A stretch of DNA of 64,000 nucleotides from Jatrophihabitans cynanchi (GCF_027247405.1 NZ_CP097463.1:1612001-1676000); one strand, 5' to 3'; positions 42,906 through 50,564 are shown, counted from the first letter of the stretch. Notes: a model not told the origin generated them from the letters alone. Made by a program: numbers and translations.

Positions 42906-44264
42906 CTATGTCTTCAGGGGAAAGCTCGGTCGGGGGTCGTGTGCGGTGTTGCGGATGGGGGTTTGGTTGCCTGTCCAGGCGGGTGGGATCCAGTGCGGGA
43001 TCCCTCCCCCGCCGGCTACGCCTTCATTGGCGGGGGGACTCCCACTGAGCATGCGGCACACCCAGCCGAGGCGTTCGAACGTGCGGTGGTGGTAGGTGCA
43101 GAGTAGGCAGCCGTTGTCGATGTGGGTGGGTCCGCCGTCGGCCCAGGGCACGATGTGGTGGACCTGGCAGTGTTGTGGTGGTGCGTCGCAGCCGGGGAAT
43201 GAGCAGCCTTTGTCTCGGATGATCAGGGCGTGGCGTTGCTGGCGGGTGAAGATGCGGCAGGGGGTGCCGAGGGCTTCGATGCGCCGGTGTTGGTTGATCC
43301 AGACGGGTTGTACGAGGGTGTCCCCGCCGTCGGCCCACTGCCGGGCGGTGCTGGCGTGCACGATGGTGCCGTGTCCGGTGGTGGCGGTGCCGGTGCCGGT
43401 GAGGAACGCCTCGCGGGTCATGCTGAGTAGCAGGGTGCTGCTGATGCCGCCGCAGTCGGGCAGCAGTTCGGCGCGGGCGGTGAGTTTGAGCGCCTCCAGG
43501 AGCGCGTCGTGGCGCCGTTGCGGCGCAGTCCGGGGGTCCTTCCCGCCATCGGCGGCAGGCTTGGGTTTGGCGAGCGTGTCGAACACTGTGCGCAGCCACT
43601 CGGTGAGTTCGGCGGTGCAGTTGCCGCTCAACCGGCCGGACCCGTCGGGGCGGATGGCGAGGGTGACTTCGCGTTGGCGTTGCCGCTGGGTTTCTTGGGT
43701 GAGTAGCCCGTCCGGGTCCAGTAGCGCGGTGACGTGCCGGGTCAGGGTGCGTAGTTGGTCCAGGTCCAGCTCGCCGGCCTGCTTCGTGAGGGTGTGTTCG
43801 AGGTCCCGGTCGACCTCGGCCCGTACCGCGTCGGGGAGCTGTTCGATGGTGTGCACGATCAGCTTCGCGGCCGGTTCGGACACCTGACCGGCGGCTTGCG
43901 CCGCGGCCAGGACCGGGTAGAGGGGTTCGAGGGGTTCGCCGAGCAGGGTGCGGCGCGGTCCGAGTGCTTCGGCCGCGACGACGCGGGCTTTGGCCGCACC
44001 GATGCCGACCCGCAGCACGCTGCGCGCCAGTGTCGTCATCGAACGCTCCCCGAGGGTGTGCGGGACGTTGCGGGTCTGCAACTGTCCGATCAGGGCGTGA
44101 TCGATCGGGGCCAGGGTGCGGCGCCGGTGTTCCAGTTCGCGCCACGGGGCCAGGACTTCGCTGTCGCTGTGAGAGTCCAGCACCAGGGTGTTCAGCCGCT
44201 GCAACACGGTGTCGAGTTCGGCCAGCACGGTGCCCGCTTCCGGACTGACGTCACTGCCGAACAT
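42906..44264 (-). CDS. DUF222 / 13E12-repeat HNH protein, with palindromic insert
   Basis: A 452-residue protein. DUF222 region about residues 15-320, HNH domain about 350-405 (CSFPGC, CQVHHIVPWADGG, N and LLCTYHH), with the usual Cys and His residues. Between RML and IPHWIPPAW, where relatives run straight through, there is a Gly/Pro insert SGSPPANEGVAGGG. It is encoded by a 46-bp hairpin element (43003-43048). The ATG at 44264 lies 7 nt after a TATTAT -10 box of a PafBC-type promoter, so the message is leaderless. It is a paralog of the protein at 6570-8018, but the two are only distantly alike. Confidence 0.9.
   Translation of the reverse strand: MFGSDVSPEAGTVLAELDTVLQRLNTLVLDSHSDSEVLAPWRELEHRRRTLAPIDHALIGQLQTRNVPHTLGERSMTTLARSVLRVGIGAAKARVVAAEALGPRRTLLGEPLEPLYPVLAAAQAAGQVSEPAAKLIVHTIEQLPDAVRAEVDRDLEHTLTKQAGELDLDQLRTLTRHVTALLDPDGLLTQETQRQRQREVTLAIRPDGSGRLSGNCTAELTEWLRTVFDTLAKPKPAADGGKDPRTAPQRRHDALLEALKLTARAELLPDCGGISSTLLLSMTREAFLTGTGTATTGHGTIVHASTARQWADGGDTLVQPVWINQHRRIEALGTPCRIFTRQQRHALIIRDKGCSFPGCDAPPQHCQVHHIVPWADGGPTHIDNGCLLCTYHHRTFERLGWVCRMLSGSPPANEGVAGGGGIPHWIPPAWTGNQTPIRNTAHDPRPSFPLKT
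43003..43048 (-). repeat. Palindromic element family A, copy 1 (in DUF222 gene)
   Basis: 46 bp. Stem CCCCCGCC (43006-43013) pairs with GGCGGGGG (43029-43036) around a 15-nt loop starting GGCTACGCC. It is inserted in frame in the 3' part of the DUF222 gene. The second copy is at 46365-46410, with the same length and loop size and a compensated stem. Confidence 0.85.
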
Positions 44265-44271
44265 GCTAGCG

Positions 44272-44294
44272 ATAATAGCAGGTGTGACCGACAG
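44272..44294 (-). promoter_or_regulatory. PafBC-type promoter of second HNH/DUF222 gene
   Basis: On the minus strand CTGTCGGTC, 8 nt, TATTAT, then 7 nt to the ATG (44264). This matches tTGTCRgtg-N8-TAnnnT. From TGTCGG to ATG the spacing is identical to the promoter at 6540, although the rest of the region differs. Confidence 0.7.
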
Positions 44295-44411
44295 ATTCCA
44301 CCCGAAACAAGGCGATACTCGAGATTTCTCGGCGAATCGCGGGCAACCGGAACCTGCTGCAGCGGGCAGACCATGACGAGCACAAACCCAGCAGCCCAGC
44401 GCGAAGGCGAC

Positions 44412-44635
44412 CGGCAGCGCCAGCCGAAACGGCCGCAGCCGCCGTCGGTGCGCCCTTCACCACGTTCGGAGGCGACCCGGCAGCGCGAGCCGAGGATGCA
44501 GCCCCCGGCCCCGTCGGTGCGTCTACCACCACGCGCGAACGCGACCCGGCAGCGCGAGCCAGGCACGAGACGAACCACCGCCGTCGGCGCGACCCTCACC
44601 ACAGGCGGACCGTGACCCGGCAGCGCGACCCGAGG
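44412..44635. repeat. Degenerate 66-71-bp tandem repeats in 440-bp gap
   Basis: CGGCAGCGC(G) with similar flanks recurs at 44412, 44478, 44547 and 44618 (spacings 66, 69 and 71 bp), interleaved with a CCGTCGG(T/C)GCG motif. Frames on either strand give only Arg/Pro- or Cys/Arg-rich low-complexity peptides, with no ribosome site. I regard the gap 44295-44704 as non-coding decayed repeats. Confidence 0.6.
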
Positions 44636-44704
44636 CACGAGTGCACGCGCCAGCCGCCCCACCCGCGGCGCACCTCCGGCCGACCGACCGACGAGCTCCG
44701 GGAG

Positions 44705-45049
44705 TCAGTTGCGGCGGGCGCGTATCCGATCGATGGCAGCGATCCGCTTGCGGTTGATCTCGACGAGTTCGGCCGTCCGACGTTCGATGTCCGCCCGCGT
44801 CGTCCCCGGCGGGAACACCATCGCCCAGCCGCCGCCCTCCAGCTCCGGCACCCGCTCGACCATCGAGGCGGTCTCGACGTGATGGGTGCCGGTGAACGCG
44901 TGCGAGTCGTCGACGATCGCGACCAGCACATGCCCGTCCGGGACGGAGGGCAGCTCGGCGACGATGAGCTCGACGTGCTCGGCGAACACGGCAGCGACCT
45001 CGATCGTGCGGCCGGCGCGGGCACGCGCCTCGGGTGAGAGATCAACCAT
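44705..45049 (-). CDS. Hypothetical protein, downstream of lpdA-like gene
   Basis: A 114-residue soluble protein, not recognised. It starts MVDLSPEARARAGRTIEVAA, has an acidic central helix-strand part (AEHVELIVAELPSVPDGHVL, AIVDDSHAFTGTHHVETASM) and a basic C-terminal helix ending RIAAIDRIRARRN. No membrane segment or signal. ATG 45049 has AAGGAC upstream and lies 9 bp after the flavoprotein gene, so they are probably one operon. Confidence 0.75.
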   Translation of the reverse strand: MVDLSPEARARAGRTIEVAAVFAEHVELIVAELPSVPDGHVLVAIVDDSHAFTGTHHVETASMVERVPELEGGGWAMVFPPGTTRADIERRTAELVEINRKRIAAIDRIRARRN

Positions 45050-45058
45050 GATGTCCTT

Positions 45059-46513
45059 CTAGTCCAGGTCGTCGTGCAACATCAGCCGGCGGGCGGCCTC
45101 GGCCAGCGAGCCGGACAGCGCGGGATAGACGCCGATCGTGCCGGCCACGTCCGCGACCGTGAGGCCGCGCTGCACGGCCAGCGCCATCGGGAAGATCAAC
45201 TCGGACGCGTTCGGGGCGACGATCACCGCACCGACCACTACGCCGGTGGCCGGCCGGCAGTACACCTTGACGAACCCGTCGCTGTGGCCCTGCATCTTCG
45301 CGCGGGCGTTCGTGGCGAGCGGCAGGGTGATGCTCCGGGCGGGTACGGCACCGGACGTGATCGCCTCGTAGCCGATCCCGACCGTGGCGATCTCCGGGTG
45401 CGTGAAGATGTTCGCCGCCACGGTCTTGAGCCGCAGCGGCGCCACGGCCTCGCCGAGCGCGTGCCACATCGCGATCCGGCCCTGCATGCCGGCCACCGAG
45501 GCGAGCAGCAGCACCCCGGTGCAGTCACCGGCCGCGTAGATGGACGGGATGTTGGTGCGCGAGACACGATCGACGCCGATGTAGCCGTCAGCATTCAGCT
45601 CCACGCCGACGTGTTCCAGCCCGAGGTCGGGCGTGTTCGGCACCGACCCCACACACATCAACGCGTGCGAGCCGTGCACCACCCGCCCGTCCAACAACTC
45701 GACGAGCACGCCGTCGTCGGAGCGGCGCACCGCCGACGCTCGCGCCCGCTTGATCAGCGTCCCGCCGCGCGAGGTGAACACCTGCTCAATGACCTCGGCC
45801 GCGTCCGGGTCCTCGCCAGGCAGCACTCGGTCCCGACTGGATACCAGGGTGACCGGCACCCCGAGCTCGCAGTAGCCGCTGGCGAACTCGGCGCCGGTGA
45901 CGCCGGAGCCGACCACGATCAGGTGCTCGGGCAACTCGGTCAGCTCGTACACGTCCCGCCAGGACAGGATCCGCTCACCGTCCGGCACGGCGGTCGGCAG
46001 CACGCGGGGCGTCCCGCCGGTGGCGAGCAGCACGACGTCGGCCTCGACCGTCTCGATGATCCGCCCGGAGTAGTCGAGTACCTCCACCCGGTGCGCGCGC
46101 GGCGGTTGCTCGGCGGCGAACCGTCCCGCGCCGGCGAGCACGGTGACCTTCTCGTGCAGCAGCCGCTCGGTGATGTCCTCGGACTGCTGCAGCGCCAGGG
46201 CCTTGATCCGCGCGTTGACCTGGCGCAGGTCGACGTGCACCTCGGCGGACACCGCGCCGCCGACGCCCACCCTCGGCGCGTCCCGGAAGGCGGTGACCCG
46301 GTCGCTCGTGGCGATCAGCGTCTTGCTCGGCACGCAGTCGGTGAGCACGCACGAGCCGCCCAAGCCTCCCCCGGCGGCTACGCCCCCATTGCCGGGGGGA
46401 CCCCCACCGACGCCTATGACCGTCACCTCGGCCCCGAGCTGGGCGGCCACCAGGGCCGACTCGTAGCCCGCAGGTCCGCCGCCGAGGATCACGATGCGCG
46501 TCACGCCGAGCAT
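45059..46513 (-). CDS. lpdA: LpdA-type FAD/NAD(P) disulfide oxidoreductase with insert
   Basis: A 484-residue flavoprotein of the pyridine nucleotide-disulfide reductase fold, close to the actinobacterial LpdA/NAD(P)H quinone reductase group. It has FAD motif GGGPAGYESALVAAQLGAEV at the start, GSGVTGAEFASGY (NAD) near residue 190, YAAGDCTG near 320 and a dimerisation domain. A redox-type CVLTDC pair (Cys-x4-Cys) is seen; some LpdA relatives lack the first Cys. A Gly/Pro insert (GVGGGPPGNGGVAAGGG, about residues 31-48) precedes it and comes from palindromic element A. ATG 46513; GTG 46504 is an alternative. Substrate inferred, not shown. Confidence 0.87.
   Translation of the reverse strand: MLGVTRIVILGGGPAGYESALVAAQLGAEVTVIGVGGGPPGNGGVAAGGGLGGSCVLTDCVPSKTLIATSDRVTAFRDAPRVGVGGAVSAEVHVDLRQVNARIKALALQQSEDITERLLHEKVTVLAGAGRFAAEQPPRAHRVEVLDYSGRIIETVEADVVLLATGGTPRVLPTAVPDGERILSWRDVYELTELPEHLIVVGSGVTGAEFASGYCELGVPVTLVSSRDRVLPGEDPDAAEVIEQVFTSRGGTLIKRARASAVRRSDDGVLVELLDGRVVHGSHALMCVGSVPNTPDLGLEHVGVELNADGYIGVDRVSRTNIPSIYAAGDCTGVLLLASVAGMQGRIAMWHALGEAVAPLRLKTVAANIFTHPEIATVGIGYEAITSGAVPARSITLPLATNARAKMQGHSDGFVKVYCRPATGVVVGAVIVAPNASELIFPMALAVQRGLTVADVAGTIGVYPALSGSLAEAARRLMLHDDLD
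46365..46410 (-). repeat. Palindromic element family A, copy 2 (in lpdA)
   Basis: 46 bp. Stem CCCCCGGC (46368-46375) pairs with GCCGGGGG (46391-46398) around a 15-nt loop starting GGCTACGCC. The stem's G/C bases are swapped at two paired positions relative to copy 1, so pairing is kept. It lies in the 5' part of lpdA in the same frame as copy 1. Confidence 0.85.
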
Positions 46514-46570
46514 TGTCCCGCACCGTGCGTCCGGAGCCGCGCCGTCCACCCGTCCGGACCGAACTGTCGG

Positions 46571-46576
46571 TACGCT
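46571..46576 (+). promoter_or_regulatory. -10 box of gamma-glutamylcyclotransferase-like gene
   Basis: TACGCT lies 8 nt before ATG 46585. No clear ribosome site, so a leaderless message is likely. Confidence 0.4.
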
Positions 46577-46584
46577 CCGCTTCG

Positions 46585-47049
46585 ATGTCAGCAACCGGTG
46601 GGCTGTACGCCGCATACGGCTCGAACATGGATCCCGAGCAGATGCTCGAGCGCTGCCCGCACTCCCCGGCAGCCGGTACCGGCTGGCTGAACGGCTGGCG
46701 GCTGACCTTCGGCGGCGAGGACCTGGGCTGGGACGGCGCGCTGGCCATGGTCGTCCCGGACCCCAGCAGCCAGGTGTTCGTGGCGCTGTACGACGTCTCG
46801 CCGCAGGACCTCGCCGTGCTGGACTACTGGGAGGGCGCGGACACCGGGCTGTACACCAAGATCAAGCTGCGGGTCGCGACGCTGGACGGCGAGCTGCTGG
46901 CGTGGGTGTACGGACTGAACGGCTACGAGGGTGGCCTGCCCTCGGCGCGCCACCTCGGGCTGATCGCCGAGGCGGCCCAGGCAGCCGGAGCGCCGGATGA
47001 CTACGTGGCCGAGTTGCGCTCGCGGCCGTGCCGCTCGCTGGGCGAATGA
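46585..47049 (+). CDS. Gamma-glutamylcyclotransferase-like protein
   Basis: A 154-residue GGCT-fold protein. N-terminus LYAAYGSNMDPEQMLERCP (the YGSNM substrate loop), WRLTFGG, a YDVSPQDLAVLDYWEGA segment with the conserved acidic Glu, and a Leu/Tyr C-terminal helix with GLIAEAAQAAGAPDDYVAEL. Enzymes of this fold form 5-oxoproline from gamma-glutamyl compounds, but related proteins have other roles. It is divergent from lpdA and starts within the promoter zone shared by the two. Confidence 0.85.
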   Translation: MSATGGLYAAYGSNMDPEQMLERCPHSPAAGTGWLNGWRLTFGGEDLGWDGALAMVVPDPSSQVFVALYDVSPQDLAVLDYWEGADTGLYTKIKLRVATLDGELLAWVYGLNGYEGGLPSARHLGLIAEAAQAAGAPDDYVAELRSRPCRSLGE

Positions 47050-47069
47050 CGCCCTGGCTGTAAAGCGAC

Positions 47070-47103
47070 CTTGACAAGCGCGTCGGAGTCAAGGACGCTT
47101 GAC
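47070..47103 (+). promoter_or_regulatory. Triple CTTGAC/GTCAAG operator of XRE gene
   Basis: CTTGAC at 47070, GTCAAG at 47088 and CTTGAC at 47098 give an inverted pair and a direct pair of the same half-site. TTGACA (47071-47076) and GACGCT (47094-47099), 17 nt apart, would be -35 and -10 boxes for the leaderless XRE gene. Autorepression is likely. Confidence 0.55.
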
Positions 47104-47105
47104 AG

Positions 47106-47312
47106 ATGCGCAACGACGTCCGCACCCTGCGCCAGGCCGCCGGCTTGTCGCAGGCCGCGCTGGGCGAACAGCTGGGCGTCTCGCGCCAGACGGTGATCGC
47201 GATCGAGACCGGTCGCTACGACCCGTCGTTGCCGCTCGCGATCTCCATCGCCCGCCATTTCCGAACGACCGTGGAGGAGATTTTCCATGTCGATCAAGAC
47301 TGTGCTTCGTGA
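47106..47312 (+). CDS. XRE/YozG-like small HTH regulator
   Basis: A 68-residue Cro/C1-type protein. The whole protein is one helix-turn-helix domain: VRTLRQAAGLSQAALGEQLGV, SRQTVIAIETGRYDPSLPLA, then FRTTVEEIFHVDQD. Such stand-alone regulators often lie before a small membrane protein. Three CTTGAC-type half-sites precede it. Its 3' end overlaps the next gene by 26 bp. Confidence 0.9.
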   Translation: MRNDVRTLRQAAGLSQAALGEQLGVSRQTVIAIETGRYDPSLPLAISIARHFRTTVEEIFHVDQDCAS

Positions 47313-47688
47313 CGGACGGATCCAGTTCGCCACTGTCTGCGTCGCCGCCGCGATCGCGTACCTGAGCATCGGGCTGGTCCGCCACGACCGGTCCCTGGCG
47401 ATCACCGGGCCGGTGATCATGATCGGTTACGGCGCCGTCGCGATCGCCCTGAGCCGCCGCAGCGAGGCCATGTCCCTGCTGAGCAGCGGCCCGGCGGACG
47501 AGCGGCAGCAGCAGGTGATCCTCCGGTCCACATCCTTCACCGGGCTGGTTCTCGTCGCTGTCCTGGTGGGCGGCGCGCTCTGGACGCTGGCCGTCGGGTC
47601 GGCGCTCGCGAACGCGTTCTGCCTGCTCTGCGCGGTGGGCGGCGCCGCGTTCGCGGGCTCGACGGTCTGGTTCAGCCGGCGGGTGTAG
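47287..47688 (+). CDS. Small four-TM membrane protein paired with XRE regulator
   Basis: A 133-residue protein with four hydrophobic helices (about residues 14-34, 38-56, 82-100 and 105-125). It resembles the DUF2178-type partner proteins of XRE regulators by size and position. The function is unknown. ATG 47287 has GGAGGAG upstream, within the XRE gene. Its end overlaps the convergent amidohydrolase gene by 17 bp. Confidence 0.8.
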   Translation: MSIKTVLRDGRIQFATVCVAAAIAYLSIGLVRHDRSLAITGPVIMIGYGAVAIALSRRSEAMSLLSSGPADERQQQVILRSTSFTGLVLVAVLVGGALWTLAVGSALANAFCLLCAVGGAAFAGSTVWFSRRV

Positions 47689-48865
47689 CCCCGCGTCCGG
47701 TGCCGAGCGCCGTGCCGCGTGCCGAGTCCAGGGCCGCCTGCGCCAACGCCACGGTGTACCGCACCCCCACGTCGAGCGCCGACTCGTCGATGTCGAAGGT
47801 GCCCTGGTGCAGGTCGAACGGTTCCCCGCCAGGCGGCCGCACGCCGAGCCGCGCCATCGCACCGGGGACCTTGTCCAGGTACCAGGCGAAGTCCTCGCCG
47901 CCCATGCTCTGCTCGGTGCCGGCGAGCGCGTCCGGGCCCAGCCCGGCCAGCACCGCCGCGCGCTGCACCGCCACGGCCGACGGGTCGTTCACCACCGGCG
48001 GCACACCGCGCACGTAGGACGTCTCGACGCGTGCGCCGGTCGGCTGCACGATCTGGCTGATCAGCTCGCGGGTCATCGGTTCGGCCGCGTGCCAGGCGGT
48101 GCGGTCGAACACGCGCAGCGTGCCGCGCAACCTCCCGGTCGACGGGATCACGTTGGTCGCCTGCCCGGCCTCGACGGCACCCCAGACGAAGGACAGCGCG
48201 GCCCGCGGATCGACCCGGCGCGAGAGCAGCCCGGGCAGTTCGGTGATCAGCAGCCCCAGCGCGTAGACCAGATCCACCGTGAGATGCGGACGGGCCGTGT
48301 GCCCGCCGCGGCCGGTCAGCACCACCTCGACCTGGTCGCACGCGGCCGTGATCGGGCCGACGCGCACGCCGATCCGGCCTGCCTCCAGGCGCGGGTCGCA
48401 GTGCAGCGCGAAGATCTGCTGCGCACCGTCCAGCACCTCGGCGGCCAACACTGTCAGTGCACCACCGGGCAGCGACTCCTCCGCGGGCTGGAAGACCAGC
48501 CGCACCGTGCCCGGCAGCGACAACTGCGCGAGCCGGGTCGCGGCGCCCAGCAGGATCGCGGTGTGCGCGTCGTGCCCGCAGCCGTGGCAGGCGCCGCCGA
48601 TGCGGGAGCGGTACGGAACCTCGGTGAGGTCCTGGATCGGCAGCGCGTCGATATCGGCGCGGAGAGCGATCAGCGGCCCGCTGCCGTCGTCCGGGCCGAT
48701 GTCGCACACGACACCGGTTCCGGACGGGAGCGGCTGTGGCGCGAGGCCCGCGCCGCGCAATACGTCGATGATGACCGCGGTGGTGCGATGTTCGGCGAAC
48801 GCCAGTTCGGGGTGCGCGTGTAGATCACGGCGCACCGCAACGACGTCGAGCCCACCCGCGGTCAT
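47672..48865 (-). CDS. M20-family amidohydrolase (peptidase M20D type)
   Basis: A 397-residue metal-dependent amidohydrolase. It begins VRRDLHAHPELAFAEHRTT, has LIALRADIDALPIQD near residue 65, and the zinc-binding GGACHGCGHDAHTAILLGAA near residue 87. It also has QPAEESLPGGA near residue 128 and the C-terminal QSMGGEDFAWYLDKVPG. It cleaves N-acyl or N-aminoacyl amide bonds (hippurate or IAA-amino acid hydrolase-like); substrate unknown. A TAGGCT box lies 8 nt before the ATG (leaderless). Confidence 0.92.
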   Translation of the reverse strand: MTAGGLDVVAVRRDLHAHPELAFAEHRTTAVIIDVLRGAGLAPQPLPSGTGVVCDIGPDDGSGPLIALRADIDALPIQDLTEVPYRSRIGGACHGCGHDAHTAILLGAATRLAQLSLPGTVRLVFQPAEESLPGGALTVLAAEVLDGAQQIFALHCDPRLEAGRIGVRVGPITAACDQVEVVLTGRGGHTARPHLTVDLVYALGLLITELPGLLSRRVDPRAALSFVWGAVEAGQATNVIPSTGRLRGTLRVFDRTAWHAAEPMTRELISQIVQPTGARVETSYVRGVPPVVNDPSAVAVQRAAVLAGLGPDALAGTEQSMGGEDFAWYLDKVPGAMARLGVRPPGGEPFDLHQGTFDIDESALDVGVRYTVALAQAALDSARGTALGTGRGATPAG

Positions 48866-48873
48866 CGACTCAC

Positions 48874-48879
48874 AGCCTA
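48874..48879 (-). promoter_or_regulatory. -10 box of M20 amidohydrolase
   Basis: TAGGCT on the minus strand, 8 nt before the ATG. Same hexamer and same distance as before accD at 23797. Confidence 0.45.
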
Positions 48880-48883
48880 GTGG

Positions 48884-49672
48884 TCAGCGGATGTCCAACC
48901 GCTCGACCGCGAACACCGCACCGGCCAGCAGCACACCGGCGGTCACCACGAGGACGACGAGCGCGGACCAACTGAGCCCGTTCACCAACTGGCCGTTGCC
49001 GACGGCGTAGTAGAAGGGCGAGGCAAAGCGGGCCGGCCGGATCCAGTGCACCACCGGCGCGAGCGAGCTGATCAGGTAGGCGGCCGCGGCCAGTGCCGAG
49101 GTGATTCCGAGCGTGGTGCCGCGACTGCCGGTGAGCGCGCCGAGCAGCAACGCGAGGGCACCGAAGTCGACGCCGAGCAGCAGCGCGCCCACCGAGATCC
49201 CGACGAGGTTCGCCGAACCGATCGGCAGTTGGAACCAGCGCCCCGTCAGCACGACCATCAACGTCAGCAGGCTGACCGGCACGCCGATCAGCACCATCGT
49301 CGCGGCCTTCTGCAGCAGCAAGCTGCGCCGGGTCACCGGGAGCGTGGCGAGCATGCCGAGCGTGCCGTCCTCGTCCTGCCCGGCGATCGCGGACGCGCCG
49401 TACCCGATAGTCAGCAGCAGCACGACAAGCGGTAGGAAGTTCGCGTACACGTTCGCGTTGAGCCAGCCCGGTGGGGTCGTCAACGGGCCGCTCGCACCGA
49501 ACAGTGCCGCGAGCTTCGAGCCGCCCTTGGTGAACTCGTTCAGGCTCGAGTCGTCCTTGAACGTGGGGTAGAGGGCGACGATGACGAAGGCGTAGCCGGC
49601 CATGCCGAGCGCGTAGCCGATCATCGACCGGCGACGCAGCCGGGCGTCCAGGCGGGCAAGCTCAGTGAACAT
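48884..49672 (-). CDS. ABC-2 type transporter permease
   Basis: A 262-residue membrane protein with about six helices and a DEDGTLGMLATLPVTRRSLLLQKAATM segment (from about residue 97) characteristic of ABC-2 exporters with the E-x-x-x-G loop. It overlaps the ATPase gene by 11 bp. It forms the membrane part of the exporter with the ATPase next to it. Possible substrate: drug or lipid; not known. Confidence 0.86.
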   Translation of the reverse strand: MFTELARLDARLRRRSMIGYALGMAGYAFVIVALYPTFKDDSSLNEFTKGGSKLAALFGASGPLTTPPGWLNANVYANFLPLVVLLLTIGYGASAIAGQDEDGTLGMLATLPVTRRSLLLQKAATMVLIGVPVSLLTLMVVLTGRWFQLPIGSANLVGISVGALLLGVDFGALALLLGALTGSRGTTLGITSALAAAAYLISSLAPVVHWIRPARFASPFYYAVGNGQLVNGLSWSALVVLVVTAGVLLAGAVFAVERLDIR

Positions 49673-50564
49673 CGTGCAGCTCCGGGGAGTTTCGGTAGTA
49701 GCTCAGGAACAACTCGTCCAGATCGGCCGGGCGCGCGGTGAGGTCGACCGGATCGAGGTCGGCGGCAACGCGGAGCAGCGGCGCGATCTCCCCGGTCACC
49801 GACAGCACGATCCGATCGCGCTCGTGTTCGGCGACGCGCACGCCCGTCAGCGCCGCGAACGCCGCCGCCTCCACCGGCCGGCCGAAGTGGAACTCCACGG
49901 TGCGCGGGGATGCCTTGCGCAGCCCGTCGATCGTGTCGGTGACGATGATCTCCCCTTCGCGGATGATGGCTAGCCGATCGACGACTCGTTGCACCTCGTC
50001 CAGTTCGTGCGAGGACAGCAGCACGGTCTGGCCGCCGTCGACGCTCTCGCGCACCAAGCGCGCGAACTCGTCCTGCAGCAGCGGATCGAGGCCGGAGGTC
50101 GGCTCGTCCAGCACGAGCAGGTCCGGCCGGTGCATGAACGCCGCGACGATGCCGATCTTCTGGCGGTTGCCCTTGGACAGCGTGTGCACCGGACGGTCCA
50201 GTTCGGCCGTGAACCGCTCGACCAGCTCGTCGCGGAACGCCAGGTCGGTCAGTCCGCGGGCGCGCGCGAAGTGCGCCAGGTGCTCGCGGCCGGTCAGCCG
50301 GCCGAACAGTGCGAGCTCGCCAGGCAGGTAGCCGACGCGCCGGTGGATCGCCGCCGCCTCACGGGTCGGGTCGAGGCCGAACACCCGCATCCGTCCGGAC
50401 GTCGGGCGGTAGAGGCCCAGGAGCAGCCGGATGGTCGTCGACTTGCCCGCGCCGTTCGGGCCGAGGAAGCCGAACACCTCGCCGGCGTCGACGTGCAGGC
50501 TGACGTCGGTGACGCCACGGCGAGTGCCGAAGCGCCGGGTCAGCCCGTCGATCTCGATGATCAC
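49662..50564 (-). CDS. ABC transporter ATP-binding protein (exporter)
   Basis: A 300-residue ATPase: Walker A GPNGAGKST near residue 38, signature HTLSKGNRQKIGIVAAF near residue 132 (LSKGN in place of LSGGQ), Walker B LLVLDEPTSGLDPL and the His switch SSHELDEV. A C-terminal extension is common in drug ABC exporters. The start ATG 50564 overlaps the TetR stop (ATGA). Confidence 0.93.
   Translation of the reverse strand: MIIEIDGLTRRFGTRRGVTDVSLHVDAGEVFGFLGPNGAGKSTTIRLLLGLYRPTSGRMRVFGLDPTREAAAIHRRVGYLPGELALFGRLTGREHLAHFARARGLTDLAFRDELVERFTAELDRPVHTLSKGNRQKIGIVAAFMHRPDLLVLDEPTSGLDPLLQDEFARLVRESVDGGQTVLLSSHELDEVQRVVDRLAIIREGEIIVTDTIDGLRKASPRTVEFHFGRPVEAAAFAALTGVRVAEHERDRIVLSVTGEIAPLLRVAADLDPVDLTARPADLDELFLSYYRNSPELHDVH

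Noticed and set aside
44192-44662. Cys/Arg-rich repeat protein on the minus strand
   Set aside because: It overlaps the start of the DUF222 gene, comes from degenerate tandem repeats and lacks a ribosome site.
46565-46587. PafBC-type promoter before the cyclotransferase gene
   Set aside because: CTGTCGGTA is present but the hexamer 8 nt later is TTCGAT, not TAnnnT, and it overlaps the start codon. A TACGCT box explains the start better.
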